Shown piece after piece: positions 1-10,545 of a DNA stretch of 64,000 bases (its first letter is position 1; each line of letters starts with the position of its first letter). This DNA is from Aureimonas altamirensis (GTDB lineage Bacteria; Pseudomonadota; Alphaproteobacteria; Rhizobiales; Rhizobiaceae), in NCBI RefSeq assembly GCF_023702225.1, contig NZ_JAMQCO010000005.1, positions 62,001 to 126,000 on the forward strand. The letters are read 5' to 3'. Both the position numbers and the translations under genes were made by a program. The notes beneath the pieces are model-generated. The model saw nothing but the letters and a program-made list of their open reading frames with translations, ran no database searches and was not told the DNA's origin.

Positions 1-32
1 CGCCGTGGCGTGGTGCGGCAACCTCGCGCCGG

Positions 33-48
33 AACCGCCGTGGCGGTT
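33..48. other. Short perfect palindrome upstream of cysK
   Basis: AACCGCC and GGCGGTT are separated by two bases, 32 bases before the cysK start. It could be the end of an upstream terminator or an operator. The window edge prevents a decision. Confidence 0.3.
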
Positions 49-79
49 AGACTGGGCCATGAGCAAACGGGAGAGCACC

Positions 80-1111
80 ATGGACAAGACGGTCAACGAC
101 CAGATCGCACGGACGCATGGACGCGGGCGTGTCTACGATTCCATTCTGGACACGATCGGCGATACGCCGCTGGTCCGGATCGACAAGTTCGCCCATGAGA
201 AGGGCGTGAAGGCGAAGCTTCTCGCCAAGCTGGAATTCTTCAATCCGATCGCCTCCGTCAAGGACCGCATCGGCGTCGCCATGCTGGAAAAGCTCGAGGC
301 CGATGGCGCCATCGAACCCGGCCGGACGGTTCTGGTGGAGCCGACATCCGGCAATACGGGCATCGCACTGGCTTTCGCGGCTGCGGCCAAGGGCTATCGC
401 CTCATCCTGACCATGCCCGAGACGATGTCGCTGGAGCGGCGCAAGATGCTGCGCCTTCTGGGTGCGGACCTTGTCCTGACCGAGGGCGCCAAGGGCATGA
501 AGGGGGCCATCGCCAAGGCCGAGGAGCTGAAGGCGGAGCTGCCCAATGCGGTGATCCCGCAGCAGTTCGAGAACCCGGCAAACCCGCAGATCCACCGCAT
601 CACCACGGCTGAGGAAATCTGGAACGATACGGGCGGCAACGTCGACGTCCTCATATCGGGCATCGGCACGGGCGGCACCATCACCGGCGTCGGCCAGGTG
701 CTCAAGGCCCGCAAGCCGGACGTGCGTGTCGTGGCGGTGGAGCCGGAGGCTTCGCCCGTCCTGTCGGGCGGCAACCCCGGCCCGCACAAGATCCAGGGCA
801 TCGGCGCGGGCTTCGCGCCGCCGATCCTGGACAAGACCGTCTATGACGAGGTGGTGACAGTGTCCAATGACGACGCCTTCGAAAACGCCCGCCTTCTGGC
901 GCGGATCGAGGGGATACCCGTGGGCATCTCGTCCGGCGCGGCGCTGACGGCCGCCGTCGAGGTGGGCCGCCGCCCCGAGAACGATGGGAAGACCATCGTC
1001 GTCATCATACCGTCCTTCGCCGAGCGGTATCTTTCGACGGCGCTGTTCGAGGGATTGGGCGACGAGGCGCCCGCGGCGCCCGCCGACCGCCCGGCCGGCG
1101 GCGCGATCTAG
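80..1111 (+). CDS. cysK: Cysteine synthase A (O-acetylserine sulfhydrylase)
   Basis: PLP enzyme of fold type II that makes L-cysteine from O-acetylserine and sulfide in the cytoplasm. Seen: SVKDRIG with the PLP lysine, the substrate loop PTSGNTG, the phosphate-binding [10 protein letters not shown], and ISSGAA near the C-terminus. An ATG at 80 is chosen because GGGAG lies just upstream and the protein then begins MDKTVNDQ. The frame stays open to position 5 and has another ATG at 59, but the extra residues look like untranslated sequence. The product is 343 residues, normal for CysK with a short polar tail. A hairpin overlaps the stop codon. Cystathionine beta-synthase-like enzymes share the fold, so exact substrate is by family resemblance. 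Confidence 0.93.
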   Translation: MDKTVNDQIARTHGRGRVYDSILDTIGDTPLVRIDKFAHEKGVKAKLLAKLEFFNPIASVKDRIGVAMLEKLEADGAIEPGRTVLVEPTSGNTGIALAFAAAAKGYRLILTMPETMSLERRKMLRLLGADLVLTEGAKGMKGAIAKAEELKAELPNAVIPQQFENPANPQIHRITTAEEIWNDTGGNVDVLISGIGTGGTITGVGQVLKARKPDVRVVAVEPEASPVLSGGNPGPHKIQGIGAGFAPPILDKTVYDEVVTVSNDDAFENARLLARIEGIPVGISSGAALTAAVEVGRRPENDGKTIVVIIPSFAERYLSTALFEGLGDEAPAAPADRPAGGAI

Positions 1112-1140
1112 AGCGTTTCCTGCTCATATGGAAACGCTCT
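1110..1140 (+). terminator. Hairpin after cysK, between convergent genes
   Basis: AGAGCGTTTCC (1110-1120) and GGAAACGCTCT (1130-1140) are perfect inverted repeats around a 9-base loop. The structure begins inside the cysK stop codon and ends 8 bases before the end of the convergent P450 gene. No T-run follows, so it may act in both directions or be a copy of an intergenic palindrome family. Confidence 0.6.
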
Positions 1141-1148
1141 AAGGGCCA

Positions 1149-2513
1149 TCAGCGGCGGCGGCTGACCCGCATGGGCAGGCCGCCGCGCGGTTGAACCGTA
1201 ATCTTCTGCACCGGATAGGGCTGCTCGGTGCCGGCATAGTCGAAACGCAGATGCCGCATGAGGCTGGCGAGGGCGATGACGCCCTCGTGCATGGCGAAGC
1301 TCGAGCCGATACAGACCCGGGGCCCGACGCCGAAGGGCAGGTACTGGAAGCGGTCGAGCTTCTCGCGCTCTCCCGGCATGAACCGGTCCGGTATGAAGTA
1401 GCCGGGCCTGTCCCAATAGAGCTCGTTGCGGTGGACGAGCCACGGCATCACCAAAAGGGAAGCGCCGGCGGGAATGTCGATGCCGCCGACGCAATCGTCG
1501 GCCAGCGCCGTCCGGTTCAGCGATGGGGCCGGCGGATAGAGACGCATCGCTTCTTCCAGCGCGGCCCGTGTGCGCGGCAGCTTGTCCAGCCACTGTGCCG
1601 GATCGGGCAGGCCGTCCAGCGTGGCATCCAGCTCTTCCTCGACCTTGCGGCGCTCGTCCGGCGCCTGCGCCAGGAGATAGAGGGTCCATCCCAAGGCACG
1701 AGCCGTCGTCTCGTGGCCGGCGCCGATGAAGGTGATGATGTTGTCCTCGATCTCGGATCGCGAGAGGCCGTCCGTCTTCAGCAGCATCGTCAGGAAATCG
1801 CCCGGCGCGGCGTCCGGGGCGCGCTCCAGCATCGCGATGCGTCGCTCCATGGTGTCGGCGATCAGCTTGCGGAAGTAATTGGTGCTGCGCATGCCGATCA
1901 GCCTGTTGATGCGCGGCAGGAAGGCGGGGGCATCGAGGATGTCCAGCGGGTCCACCCGTCCCATGCGGGCCAGAAACGTTTCCATCGAGCGGGCGAATTC
2001 CTTCGGCTCGCCCGTGATGTCGTCCGAGAACAGCGTCGCCTGAAGGATGTCGTAGGTCAGCAGCGTCATCTGGAAGGCGACGTCGACCGTTTCGCCGCTT
2101 TCAGCGAGCCCATCGGCGAAGGCGGCGCTGCGGGCCGCCATGACGGGCGTCAGCCCGTCGATGTTGCGCGGCGTGAATACCGGCGCGAGCGCCCGCCGGG
2201 TGCGCTTCCACAATTCGCCCTCCGCCGTCAGTAGCCCGTCGCGCAGCATGAGCCGCAACACCCGCTGCCGCAGCGGCTGCATCGCGTAGTTGCGGGCGTT
2301 GTCGACGAGGCAGTGGCGGATGCCGGCAGGATCGTTGACGATAACGGTGGGCACGCGCAGCCAGTTGGCCTTGAGATACGGCTCCTTGAAGGCGCGCGAG
2401 CCCCAGATCTCGATGGGATTGCGCGATGCCGTCAGCACGAAGCCGAGCATGCCGAGCGGCTTGGTGTGAGGCGTCGGGGCCGGGGCGAGGAATGGCTCTG
2501 CGATCGTATCCAT
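1149..2513 (-). CDS. Cytochrome P450
   Basis: Heme-thiolate monooxygenase of 454 residues. Seen: the I-helix oxygen-activation motif AGHETT near residue 266, the K-helix EEAMR (ExxR) near 323, and the heme loop FGVGPRVCIG with its cysteine ligand near 394. There is no N-terminal membrane anchor, so it is a soluble bacterial form that would need separate ferredoxin or flavodoxin partners; none is adjacent. It has the look of the CYP1xx group found in rhizobia, but the substrate cannot be read from sequence. The start is the ATG at 2513, with a G-rich stretch directly upstream. It diverges from gyrB and shares a 162-base promoter region with it. Confidence 0.93.
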   Translation of the reverse strand: MDTIAEPFLAPAPTPHTKPLGMLGFVLTASRNPIEIWGSRAFKEPYLKANWLRVPTVIVNDPAGIRHCLVDNARNYAMQPLRQRVLRLMLRDGLLTAEGELWKRTRRALAPVFTPRNIDGLTPVMAARSAAFADGLAESGETVDVAFQMTLLTYDILQATLFSDDITGEPKEFARSMETFLARMGRVDPLDILDAPAFLPRINRLIGMRSTNYFRKLIADTMERRIAMLERAPDAAPGDFLTMLLKTDGLSRSEIEDNIITFIGAGHETTARALGWTLYLLAQAPDERRKVEEELDATLDGLPDPAQWLDKLPRTRAALEEAMRLYPPAPSLNRTALADDCVGGIDIPAGASLLVMPWLVHRNELYWDRPGYFIPDRFMPGEREKLDRFQYLPFGVGPRVCIGSSFAMHEGVIALASLMRHLRFDYAGTEQPYPVQKITVQPRGGLPMRVSRRR

Positions 2514-2567
2514 GCCCCCTCATATGGGAAGTCCGATACCCTCGGTCGAGCTTTGGCCGATGCTTTC

Positions 2568-2583
2568 ATTTTCGCCTGAAAAT
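2568..2583. promoter_or_regulatory. Palindrome in the P450/gyrB divergent promoter region
   Basis: ATTTTC and GAAAAT flank a 4-base centre in the AT-rich part of the spacer between the divergent P450 and gyrB genes. It may be an operator or part of a promoter. No regulator can be named. Confidence 0.35.
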
Positions 2584-2666
2584 GCCTATATTCGGGAAGC
2601 TTGATAAGCCGCAGTCGCGGCAGGGCCGGCGGCGATTCGCCACCCGGGCCGCAGCCGCGCCAATGA

Positions 2667-5111
<2,445 letters not shown>

Positions 5112-5436
5112 TCTGACTTTCTACAGAAAATATGCAGCAGCGGTTCAAGCGAGATCGGTGCCCATCGAGTGGTGCCGATTCCGATAGCAGACGATAGCAA
5201 TCATCAGGTTGCGATGGCTGTGATCCGCAGGCATTGAAGCGCACTCTCTCGGCCACGGTGTTGAGGGACCGAGACATTTGCCAGCAGCGGCTTGGTAAAC
5301 CCAAAACAATATCTGTTAGTTGATCAAAAAAGGCGGGGGCAAACTCGTTTCCGAGCTGCCCCCATACTGTTTAGACTCTTTTGGCATCCCGCATGGGAGC
5401 AAGCTTCATCGAAATGTCGCCACCAACCGAGTGATC
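5112..5436. other. Gene-poor lower-GC spacer after gyrB
   Basis: About 325 bases between gyrB and the HEPN-like ORF. I found no convincing gene, tRNA or insertion-sequence end on either strand. The base composition is clearly more AT-rich than the flanking core genes, as in the following ORF, which suggests that this spacer came in with it. Confidence 0.4.
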
Positions 5437-6327
5437 ATGAAGGTATCCACTGCGACAGCAATGTCAAGCTCGACGTCTGTGCCCTTGATGGAGCCTAGGC
5501 GCCCCCGTTATCAAAGCGAGCTCCGCGAGCTTGTCGATACCTACCTCGCACGTACTCCATGGGCAAAGGAAGCCTGTTTCCTTGAAGAGGATATACGCAA
5601 GCTTCACCCGCTGATGCTGGGCGATGCGTTGCGCGAGCTGATCGCGGGTCGCTCGAAGGGCGAGATCGGGGTGCGATCGGCCCTCCTGATTGTCTATGGC
5701 CGCAAAATGAAAGAGATGGCTGCTCTTTACCCTCTTGCCTTCAGTGTCGAGAACGCGCTTCGCGCCCGTGTCGCCGAGGCGACCTCCGGACGGTTCGGCT
5801 ACGACACATGGTGGAGGCCTATCCGCTTCGCCATGAAGAACGGGCAGGATCCACAAACCGTAAAAGAGATTATGAAGGTACCGATTACGAGCAAGTTGGC
5901 CCGTCGAGTCGGCGACATCATCGCCTTCGTGGATGGCGAACGTCTAACGCGGGATACGACGGAAATCATGACTTGCGGGAGCGCCTTCCTGGCAGGTTCG
6001 ACCTTCGGCCAGTTGCGTTACCTTGTCATCGACTCTTGGAGTGTCTTCGACCACCTGTTCGACGGCAAGAGGAACGGCTTGCGTGCCATGTCGAAAGAGG
6101 ATTTCGCCAGCCTTTCGAAGGCTGTGAACGATACTCGTAACGACCTTTACCATCACAATCCGGTTGCCTACCGCCAACGCTTCATCGAAGCGTGCGAAAG
6201 GATTGCCGACCACCTCGACCTGCATCTCGGATCCATCGACGCTTTTCTCACGAATGCTCGATACACGAGGCCGGAATTCGATGTGACGGCACAGGATCGG
6301 CACTGCGCAGACTACCCTACGGGGTAG
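5437..6327 (+). CDS. Abi-like / HEPN-domain protein, possible abortive-infection factor
   Basis: A 296-residue protein from the ATG at 5437; the frame stays open back to a TTG at 5320, and ATGs at 5461 and 5488 are also possible, none with a clear ribosome site. The C-terminal half has the layout of Abi_2-type proteins: an N-terminal helical region with SVENALRARVAE, then STFGQLRYLVIDSW, then the motif RNDLYHH (6136-6156). That last motif fits the Rx4H signature of HEPN ribonucleases. By family knowledge such proteins are RNA-cleaving toxins or phage-defence effectors. No antitoxin or partner gene is adjacent. Lower GC than its neighbours and position beside a conserved gene suggest transfer. 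Function is inferred. Confidence 0.6.
   Translation: MKVSTATAMSSSTSVPLMEPRRPRYQSELRELVDTYLARTPWAKEACFLEEDIRKLHPLMLGDALRELIAGRSKGEIGVRSALLIVYGRKMKEMAALYPLAFSVENALRARVAEATSGRFGYDTWWRPIRFAMKNGQDPQTVKEIMKVPITSKLARRVGDIIAFVDGERLTRDTTEIMTCGSAFLAGSTFGQLRYLVIDSWSVFDHLFDGKRNGLRAMSKEDFASLSKAVNDTRNDLYHHNPVAYRQRFIEACERIADHLDLHLGSIDAFLTNARYTRPEFDVTAQDRHCADYPTG
6312..6327. terminator. Small hairpin over the stop codon of the HEPN-like gene
   Basis: CTACCC and GGGTAG flank the loop TACG; the right arm includes the TAG stop. It sits between two convergent genes only 7 bases apart, so it may stop transcription from both sides. The stem is short. Confidence 0.35.
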
Positions 6328-6334
6328 ACCGGTA

Positions 6335-7579
6335 TCAGGCCGCGAGCTGACTGCGGATGACGTCGCTGCGGTGGCGGAAGACGCTGTCGCGGGTCAGGTG
6401 TTCCGCCGAAGCGCCGGCGGCGCGGATCAGCGTCGCCAGCACGCCCCGGTTGGCGTCCAGCCCGGCGATCGTGTCGGCGAGGGCTTCCGGGTTGCCGCGG
6501 GGCACCAGCAGGCCGGCGCCTTTTTCGTCGATCAACCCGGCGGAATAAGGGTCCTTGTAGCCGATCAGCGGCGTCGCCGAATGCAGGCTTTCGATAAGAT
6601 TGCGCGGCGACTCGTCGCTCAGATGGCAGAACATCAACAGATGGGCGTCGCGGTAGGAGGTCCGGACGCGCGCCGGGTCGGACACGAATCCCTCGAAGAC
6701 GAGCTCATCTTGCGTCAGGCCCGCCTTCTCGGCCGCAGCCCGCATGGCGGGGAGAAGGTCGCCGTCGCCCAGCCACCGGGCCTCGAAGGCAACGCCGCGC
6801 GCCTTCAGCGCCGCCAGCGCGGCGACCCACTCCAGTGGCCCCTTCATCGGCGCGGCGCGGCCGCAATAGACGATGCGCAGCGGCCCGCTGGCGGCGCCCT
6901 GCGCCTTCGCGGCGACTTCCCGAGGCGACAGCCGGTCGTCCGCATTGAAGTGGATGTCCTCCACCTGGTGCGGATTGCGGGCGATGGGCCTGAAATGATC
7001 GAAGACCGTCGCCCCGTGCAGCAGGCTCAGTTCCGCGCCGCGCACGGCGCGCTTTTCGTTCCGCTCCATGATGGCCATCTTGATCGCCGTTTTGAGCCGG
7101 CCCTTCAGCGACCCGTCGCCTTCGGCCTTTACCACCTGTGACTCCACACGGTCGAACCAGACAGCATGGGCGATGCCGTGTCGCCGGGCGACGGCGGCGG
7201 CGAGTTCGCCCGGGTCGCCCAGCCAGCCGCCGTAGGCGAAGCTGTGGTAATGGGTATCCCGCATCAGCTGCAGCATGGTCTCGGACAGCGCCTTGCGCTG
7301 GCTGAAAAGGACCTTGAGGTCGTAAGTGTTGGGGATCGGCACGAGCTTGATGCCCGGCTCCGTCAATCCTCCTTCGGCGGCGTCTTCCCAGCCCGGCGGC
7401 GGGGGGGCGTCGTGGCAGATCGAGAAGGCAACGAGGCGCGAGAAATTCTCCTTCCAGGCATGCAGCCCGGAAATCGTCTGCCGCTCGGCGAAAAGCCGCC
7501 CGTCATGGCGATAGAGCGGGGCGCTGAAGCCCAGCATCAGGGAATTGTCCGTCCGTGTCATCGTCGTTCTCGCTGGCAT
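6335..7579 (-). CDS. Glycosyltransferase, GT4/GT-B type
   Basis: Predicted to move a sugar from a nucleotide donor to a cell-surface or exopolysaccharide acceptor. The 414 residues end in a GT4-like C-terminal Rossmann domain: LRIVYCGRAAPMKGPLEWVAAL, then ARWLGDGDLL, LVFEGFVSDP, and the donor-site stretch SDESPRNLIESLHSATPLIGY with the conserved acidic/E-x7-type arrangement. No membrane segment or signal peptide is seen. Starts at 7579 and 7561 (MTRTDN) are both possible and neither has a strong ribosome site. It is alone: no other polysaccharide genes are nearby, so its product is unknown. Confidence 0.8.
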   Translation of the reverse strand: MPARTTMTRTDNSLMLGFSAPLYRHDGRLFAERQTISGLHAWKENFSRLVAFSICHDAPPPPGWEDAAEGGLTEPGIKLVPIPNTYDLKVLFSQRKALSETMLQLMRDTHYHSFAYGGWLGDPGELAAAVARRHGIAHAVWFDRVESQVVKAEGDGSLKGRLKTAIKMAIMERNEKRAVRGAELSLLHGATVFDHFRPIARNPHQVEDIHFNADDRLSPREVAAKAQGAASGPLRIVYCGRAAPMKGPLEWVAALAALKARGVAFEARWLGDGDLLPAMRAAAEKAGLTQDELVFEGFVSDPARVRTSYRDAHLLMFCHLSDESPRNLIESLHSATPLIGYKDPYSAGLIDEKGAGLLVPRGNPEALADTIAGLDANRGVLATLIRAAGASAEHLTRDSVFRHRSDVIRSQLAA

Positions 7580-7678
7580 GCTGCGGGGCGGCGGTTCCGG
7601 TCAGGATAGACGGAGGCCGCCGCCGGAGCCATAGCGCCGGCCTCCTCCATCCGGATGACGGCCGTGCCGCATTCGGTA

Positions 7679-9310
7679 TCAGGCGGTTTCCTTCAATGCG
7701 GGGGGCCCCTTCAACTGCGCTTCGCCGGAGTAGGCGTCGGGCTGGTTGATCTCGGCTTCCTTTTCGGTCGCGTACCATTGAGACGTCCGATGCAGCACGA
7801 GGCGGTCGCGGCCGAAACCTCGCAACAGGCCCCACATCATCAGGATAATGACGAAGGCGAAGGGGAAACCGGCGACGACGGCGGCAGCCTGCAACGCCTG
7901 CAACCCGCCCAGCACCAGAAGCACGGCCGCGATCGCGCCCTCCGCCAGAGCCCAGAACAGGCGCTGGATCTTCGGCGGGTTGGCATGGCCGCCGGCCGTC
8001 AGCATGTCGATGACGAAGCTGGCGCTGTCGGACGAGGTGACGAACCAGATGACGATCATGAAGACCACCAGCACATTCAGGAGTGTCGTGAAGGGATAGA
8101 ACTCCATCAGCGCGAAGATGGCGCCGCCATAGCTGGCGCGCGTGACTTCGACGAGGCCCGGATCGCCCGTCAGTTCAAGGTGCAGCGCCGCGCCGCCGAA
8201 GGCGGTGAACCAGAGGAACAGGATACCGCAAGGAATGAGGAGGACGCCGAGAGCGAACTCGCGCACCGTCCGCCCGCGCGAGATGCGGGCGATGAAGATA
8301 CCGACGAAGGGAGACCAGGAGATCCACCAGGCCCAGTAGAAGATCGTCCAGTCGACCTGCCAGTCGGTACCCGAATAGGCCTCGTTCCAGAAGGAGAAGC
8401 GGACGATGTCCTGGACGTAGAGGCCGATATTCTCCACGAAGCTGTCCAGGATATAAAGTGTCGGGCCGGTGGCCATGATGAAGGCCAGCATGATGAGCGT
8501 CAGCCCCACATTGAAGTTGGACAGGCGCTTGATGCCGCTGTCCAGCCCGGCCATGACCGACGCGGTGGCCATCGCGGTGATGACGGCGATCAGGATCAGC
8601 TGGATCGCGGTGCTTTCGGGCCAGCCGAACAGAGTCGACAGGCCGTCGTTTATCTGCATGACGCCAAGGCCCAGCGATGTCACCACGCCGAACATGGTGC
8701 CGAAGACCGCGAGGATATCCACCGCATGGCCGATCGGTCCGTAGATGCGCTGGCCGATCAGCGGATAGAGGGCTGAGCGGACGGATAGCGGCAGGCCGTG
8801 CCGGAAGTGGAAATAGGCCAACGCAAGGCCGACCACCGCGTAGATGGCCCAGCCATGGATACCCCAATGCAGGAAGGACAACACCATCGCCTGCTGCGCG
8901 GCTTCGGCCGTTTCGGGCGTTCCGATGGGCGGGGCCAGGAAATGCTGCAAGGGCTCGGCGACGCCCCAATAGAGAAGACCGATTCCGATGCCGGCGGAGA
9001 ACAGCATCGAGACCCAGGAAAAGAGGCCGTATTCGGGTGTCTCCGTCTGCGCCCCGAGGCGGATGTCGCCATAGCGGCTGAACGCGACGTAGAAGGTGAA
9101 GATCAGGGCGAGATTGGTCGTCGACGTCAGGAACCAGCCGAACCGCTCGGCGATCTGCGATTGCGCACCGGTAAACAGCGTGTTCGACAACTCCGGCGCC
9201 AGCATTCCGAACAGCACGAAGCCGACGATGAGGAGGGCGGAAACGGAGAATACGCTCCGGCTGACATGCGGGAAGGGGCCGAGACGACCGGTTCTGACCT
9301 CACGCTGCAA
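7679..9310 (-). CDS. BCCT-family betaine/choline/carnitine transporter
   Basis: Sodium- or proton-coupled uptake of a quaternary-ammonium osmolyte across the inner membrane. Seen: about 12 hydrophobic segments, GIGIGLLYWGVAEP near 110, and the BCCT signature region WAWWISWSPFVGIFIARISRGRT near 320-345 with its aromatic substrate cage. The 543 residues lack the long C-terminal osmosensing tail of BetP. The start is a TTG at 9310, supported by AAAGGA eight bases upstream; the next in-frame Met lies inside the first membrane segment. That Shine-Dalgarno can pair with an upstream leader segment (separate entry). Substrate is not decidable between glycine betaine, choline and similar compounds. 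Confidence 0.9.
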   Translation of the reverse strand: MQREVRTGRLGPFPHVSRSVFSVSALLIVGFVLFGMLAPELSNTLFTGAQSQIAERFGWFLTSTTNLALIFTFYVAFSRYGDIRLGAQTETPEYGLFSWVSMLFSAGIGIGLLYWGVAEPLQHFLAPPIGTPETAEAAQQAMVLSFLHWGIHGWAIYAVVGLALAYFHFRHGLPLSVRSALYPLIGQRIYGPIGHAVDILAVFGTMFGVVTSLGLGVMQINDGLSTLFGWPESTAIQLILIAVITAMATASVMAGLDSGIKRLSNFNVGLTLIMLAFIMATGPTLYILDSFVENIGLYVQDIVRFSFWNEAYSGTDWQVDWTIFYWAWWISWSPFVGIFIARISRGRTVREFALGVLLIPCGILFLWFTAFGGAALHLELTGDPGLVEVTRASYGGAIFALMEFYPFTTLLNVLVVFMIVIWFVTSSDSASFVIDMLTAGGHANPPKIQRLFWALAEGAIAAVLLVLGGLQALQAAAVVAGFPFAFVIILMMWGLLRGFGRDRLVLHRTSQWYATEKEAEINQPDAYSGEAQLKGPPALKETA

Positions 9311-9312
9311 GC

Positions 9313-9393
9313 TATCGATCCTTTCGTGGAGACTGCCGCACCGGGCGGCCGGGAGTGCCGACCCATATGGGGCGCCCCCGCGAAAGGTCGATA
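9313..9393 (-). promoter_or_regulatory. Leader segment able to sequester the BCCT ribosome-binding site
   Basis: On the RNA of the minus strand, UAUCGACCUUUCG (from 9393-9381) can pair with CGAAAGGAUCGAUA (from 9326-9313): 13 base pairs with one bulged A, over a 54-base loop. The downstream arm contains the AAAGGA Shine-Dalgarno and ends two bases before the TTG start. The upstream arm shares four bases with the 3' arm of the hairpin after the preceding gene, so the two foldings compete. Confidence 0.45.
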
Positions 9394-9418
9394 ACCGGAC
9401 GCTCGCGCGTCCGTTATC
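9390..9418 (-). terminator. Hairpin directly after the LLM oxidoreductase gene
   Basis: On the plus strand GATAAC-C-GGACGC pairs with GCGTCC-GTTATC around TCGC: 12 base pairs with one bulge, next to the stop codon. No U-tract follows. It may be a weak terminator, an mRNA 3' stabiliser, or one state of a switch with the BCCT leader. Confidence 0.5.
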
Positions 9419-10438
9419 TCAACGCCAGCCGAGGCCGGGTGCGACATGCTTCAGGATATTCTCGATCACATGCGCATTGTACTCGACCCCGAGCTGGTTG
9501 GGCACGGTGAGAAGCAGCGTATCCGCCTCCGCGACGGCTTCGTCGTCCGCGAGAAGCCGGATGAGCGCGTCGGGCTCCGCCGCATAGTTGCGGCCGAAGA
9601 TCGAGCGGGTCCTGTCGATGACGCCGACCTGGTCGCGCGCATCGCCGCCGCGTCCGAAATAGGCGCGGTCCTCGTCACTGGTCAGGGCGAAGATGCTGCG
9701 GCTGACCGATACGCGCGGTGTACGGGTATGGCCTGCCTCTTTCCAGGCCGCGCGATACGCGCGGATCTGCCGTGCCTGCTGCACGTGGAACGGCTCGCCG
9801 CTTTCGTCCGTCTTCAAGGTCGAGCTTTGCAGGTTCATGCCCAGCACCGCGGCCCAGACGGCTGTCGCATCGGACGCCGCGCCCCACCAGATCCGGTCGC
9901 GAAGGCCCTCCGAGTGCGGCTCCAGCCGCAGCAGGCCCGGCGGGTTGGGAAACATGGGTTGCGGGTTCGGCTCGGCGAAGCCCCTACCTTCGAGTAGTTG
10001 GAGCAGAGTCTGGGTCCGCTCCCGCGCCATGTCGGATTCGGTCTTCCCCTCGGCCGGCCGGTATCCGAAGTGCCGCCAGCCATCGATGACCTGTTCGGGC
10101 GAGCCGCGGCTGAGGCCGAGCTGCAATCGTCCACCGGCGATCAGGTCGGCCGCGCCGGCGTCCTCCGCCATGTAGAACGGGTTCTCGTAGCGCATATCGA
10201 TGACGGCAGTGCCGGTTTCGATCCGTTTCGTGCGAGCGCCGACGGCTGCCAGCAGCGGAAAGGGCGAGGCAAGCTGGCGAGCGAAATGGTGAACGCGGAA
10301 ATACGCCCCGTCGGCGCCCAGTTCTTCGGCCGCGACGGCGAGTTCGATGGATTGCAGCAGCGCGTCGCCCGCAGAGCGCGTCTGCGAACCCGGTGCCGGA
10401 GACCAATGCCCGAAGGAGAGAAACCCGATCTTCTTCAT
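9419..10438 (-). CDS. LLM-class flavin-dependent oxidoreductase (luciferase-like)
   Basis: 339-residue protein of the bacterial luciferase superfamily, a TIM barrel that uses reduced FMN or F420. Seen: the opening KKIGFLSFGHW, LAVAAEELGADGAYFRVHHF, the flavin-site stretch RTKRIETGTAVIDMRYENPFYMAEDAGAADLI, and LQLGLSRGSPEQVI. The ATG at 10438 follows AAGGA with 8 bases of spacing. The BCCT gene lies 108 bases downstream on the same strand, so the two may be co-transcribed. Substrate is unknown; related proteins include alkanesulfonate and alkanal monooxygenases, and the YhbW/MsnO8-like group. Confidence 0.85.
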   Translation of the reverse strand: MKKIGFLSFGHWSPAPGSQTRSAGDALLQSIELAVAAEELGADGAYFRVHHFARQLASPFPLLAAVGARTKRIETGTAVIDMRYENPFYMAEDAGAADLIAGGRLQLGLSRGSPEQVIDGWRHFGYRPAEGKTESDMARERTQTLLQLLEGRGFAEPNPQPMFPNPPGLLRLEPHSEGLRDRIWWGAASDATAVWAAVLGMNLQSSTLKTDESGEPFHVQQARQIRAYRAAWKEAGHTRTPRVSVSRSIFALTSDEDRAYFGRGGDARDQVGVIDRTRSIFGRNYAAEPDALIRLLADDEAVAEADTLLLTVPNQLGVEYNAHVIENILKHVAPGLGWR

Positions 10439-10456
10439 CTCGAACGTCCTTTTCCG

Positions 10457-10471
10457 CCCGTTCTACGGGCT
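10457..10471. terminator. Small hairpin between ftsI-like and LLM genes
   Basis: GCCCG and CGGGC surround TTCTA in the 107-base gap. It could reduce read-through from the ftsI-like gene into the LLM gene on the same strand. The short stem without a T-run makes this weak. Confidence 0.3.
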
Positions 10472-10545
10472 TGTACGGCTTCGAGATAGGACCGACCGGC
10501 GACGTGCGCAATTTGCGGATTGGAAACGCAGTGTCGTCGTTTGCC

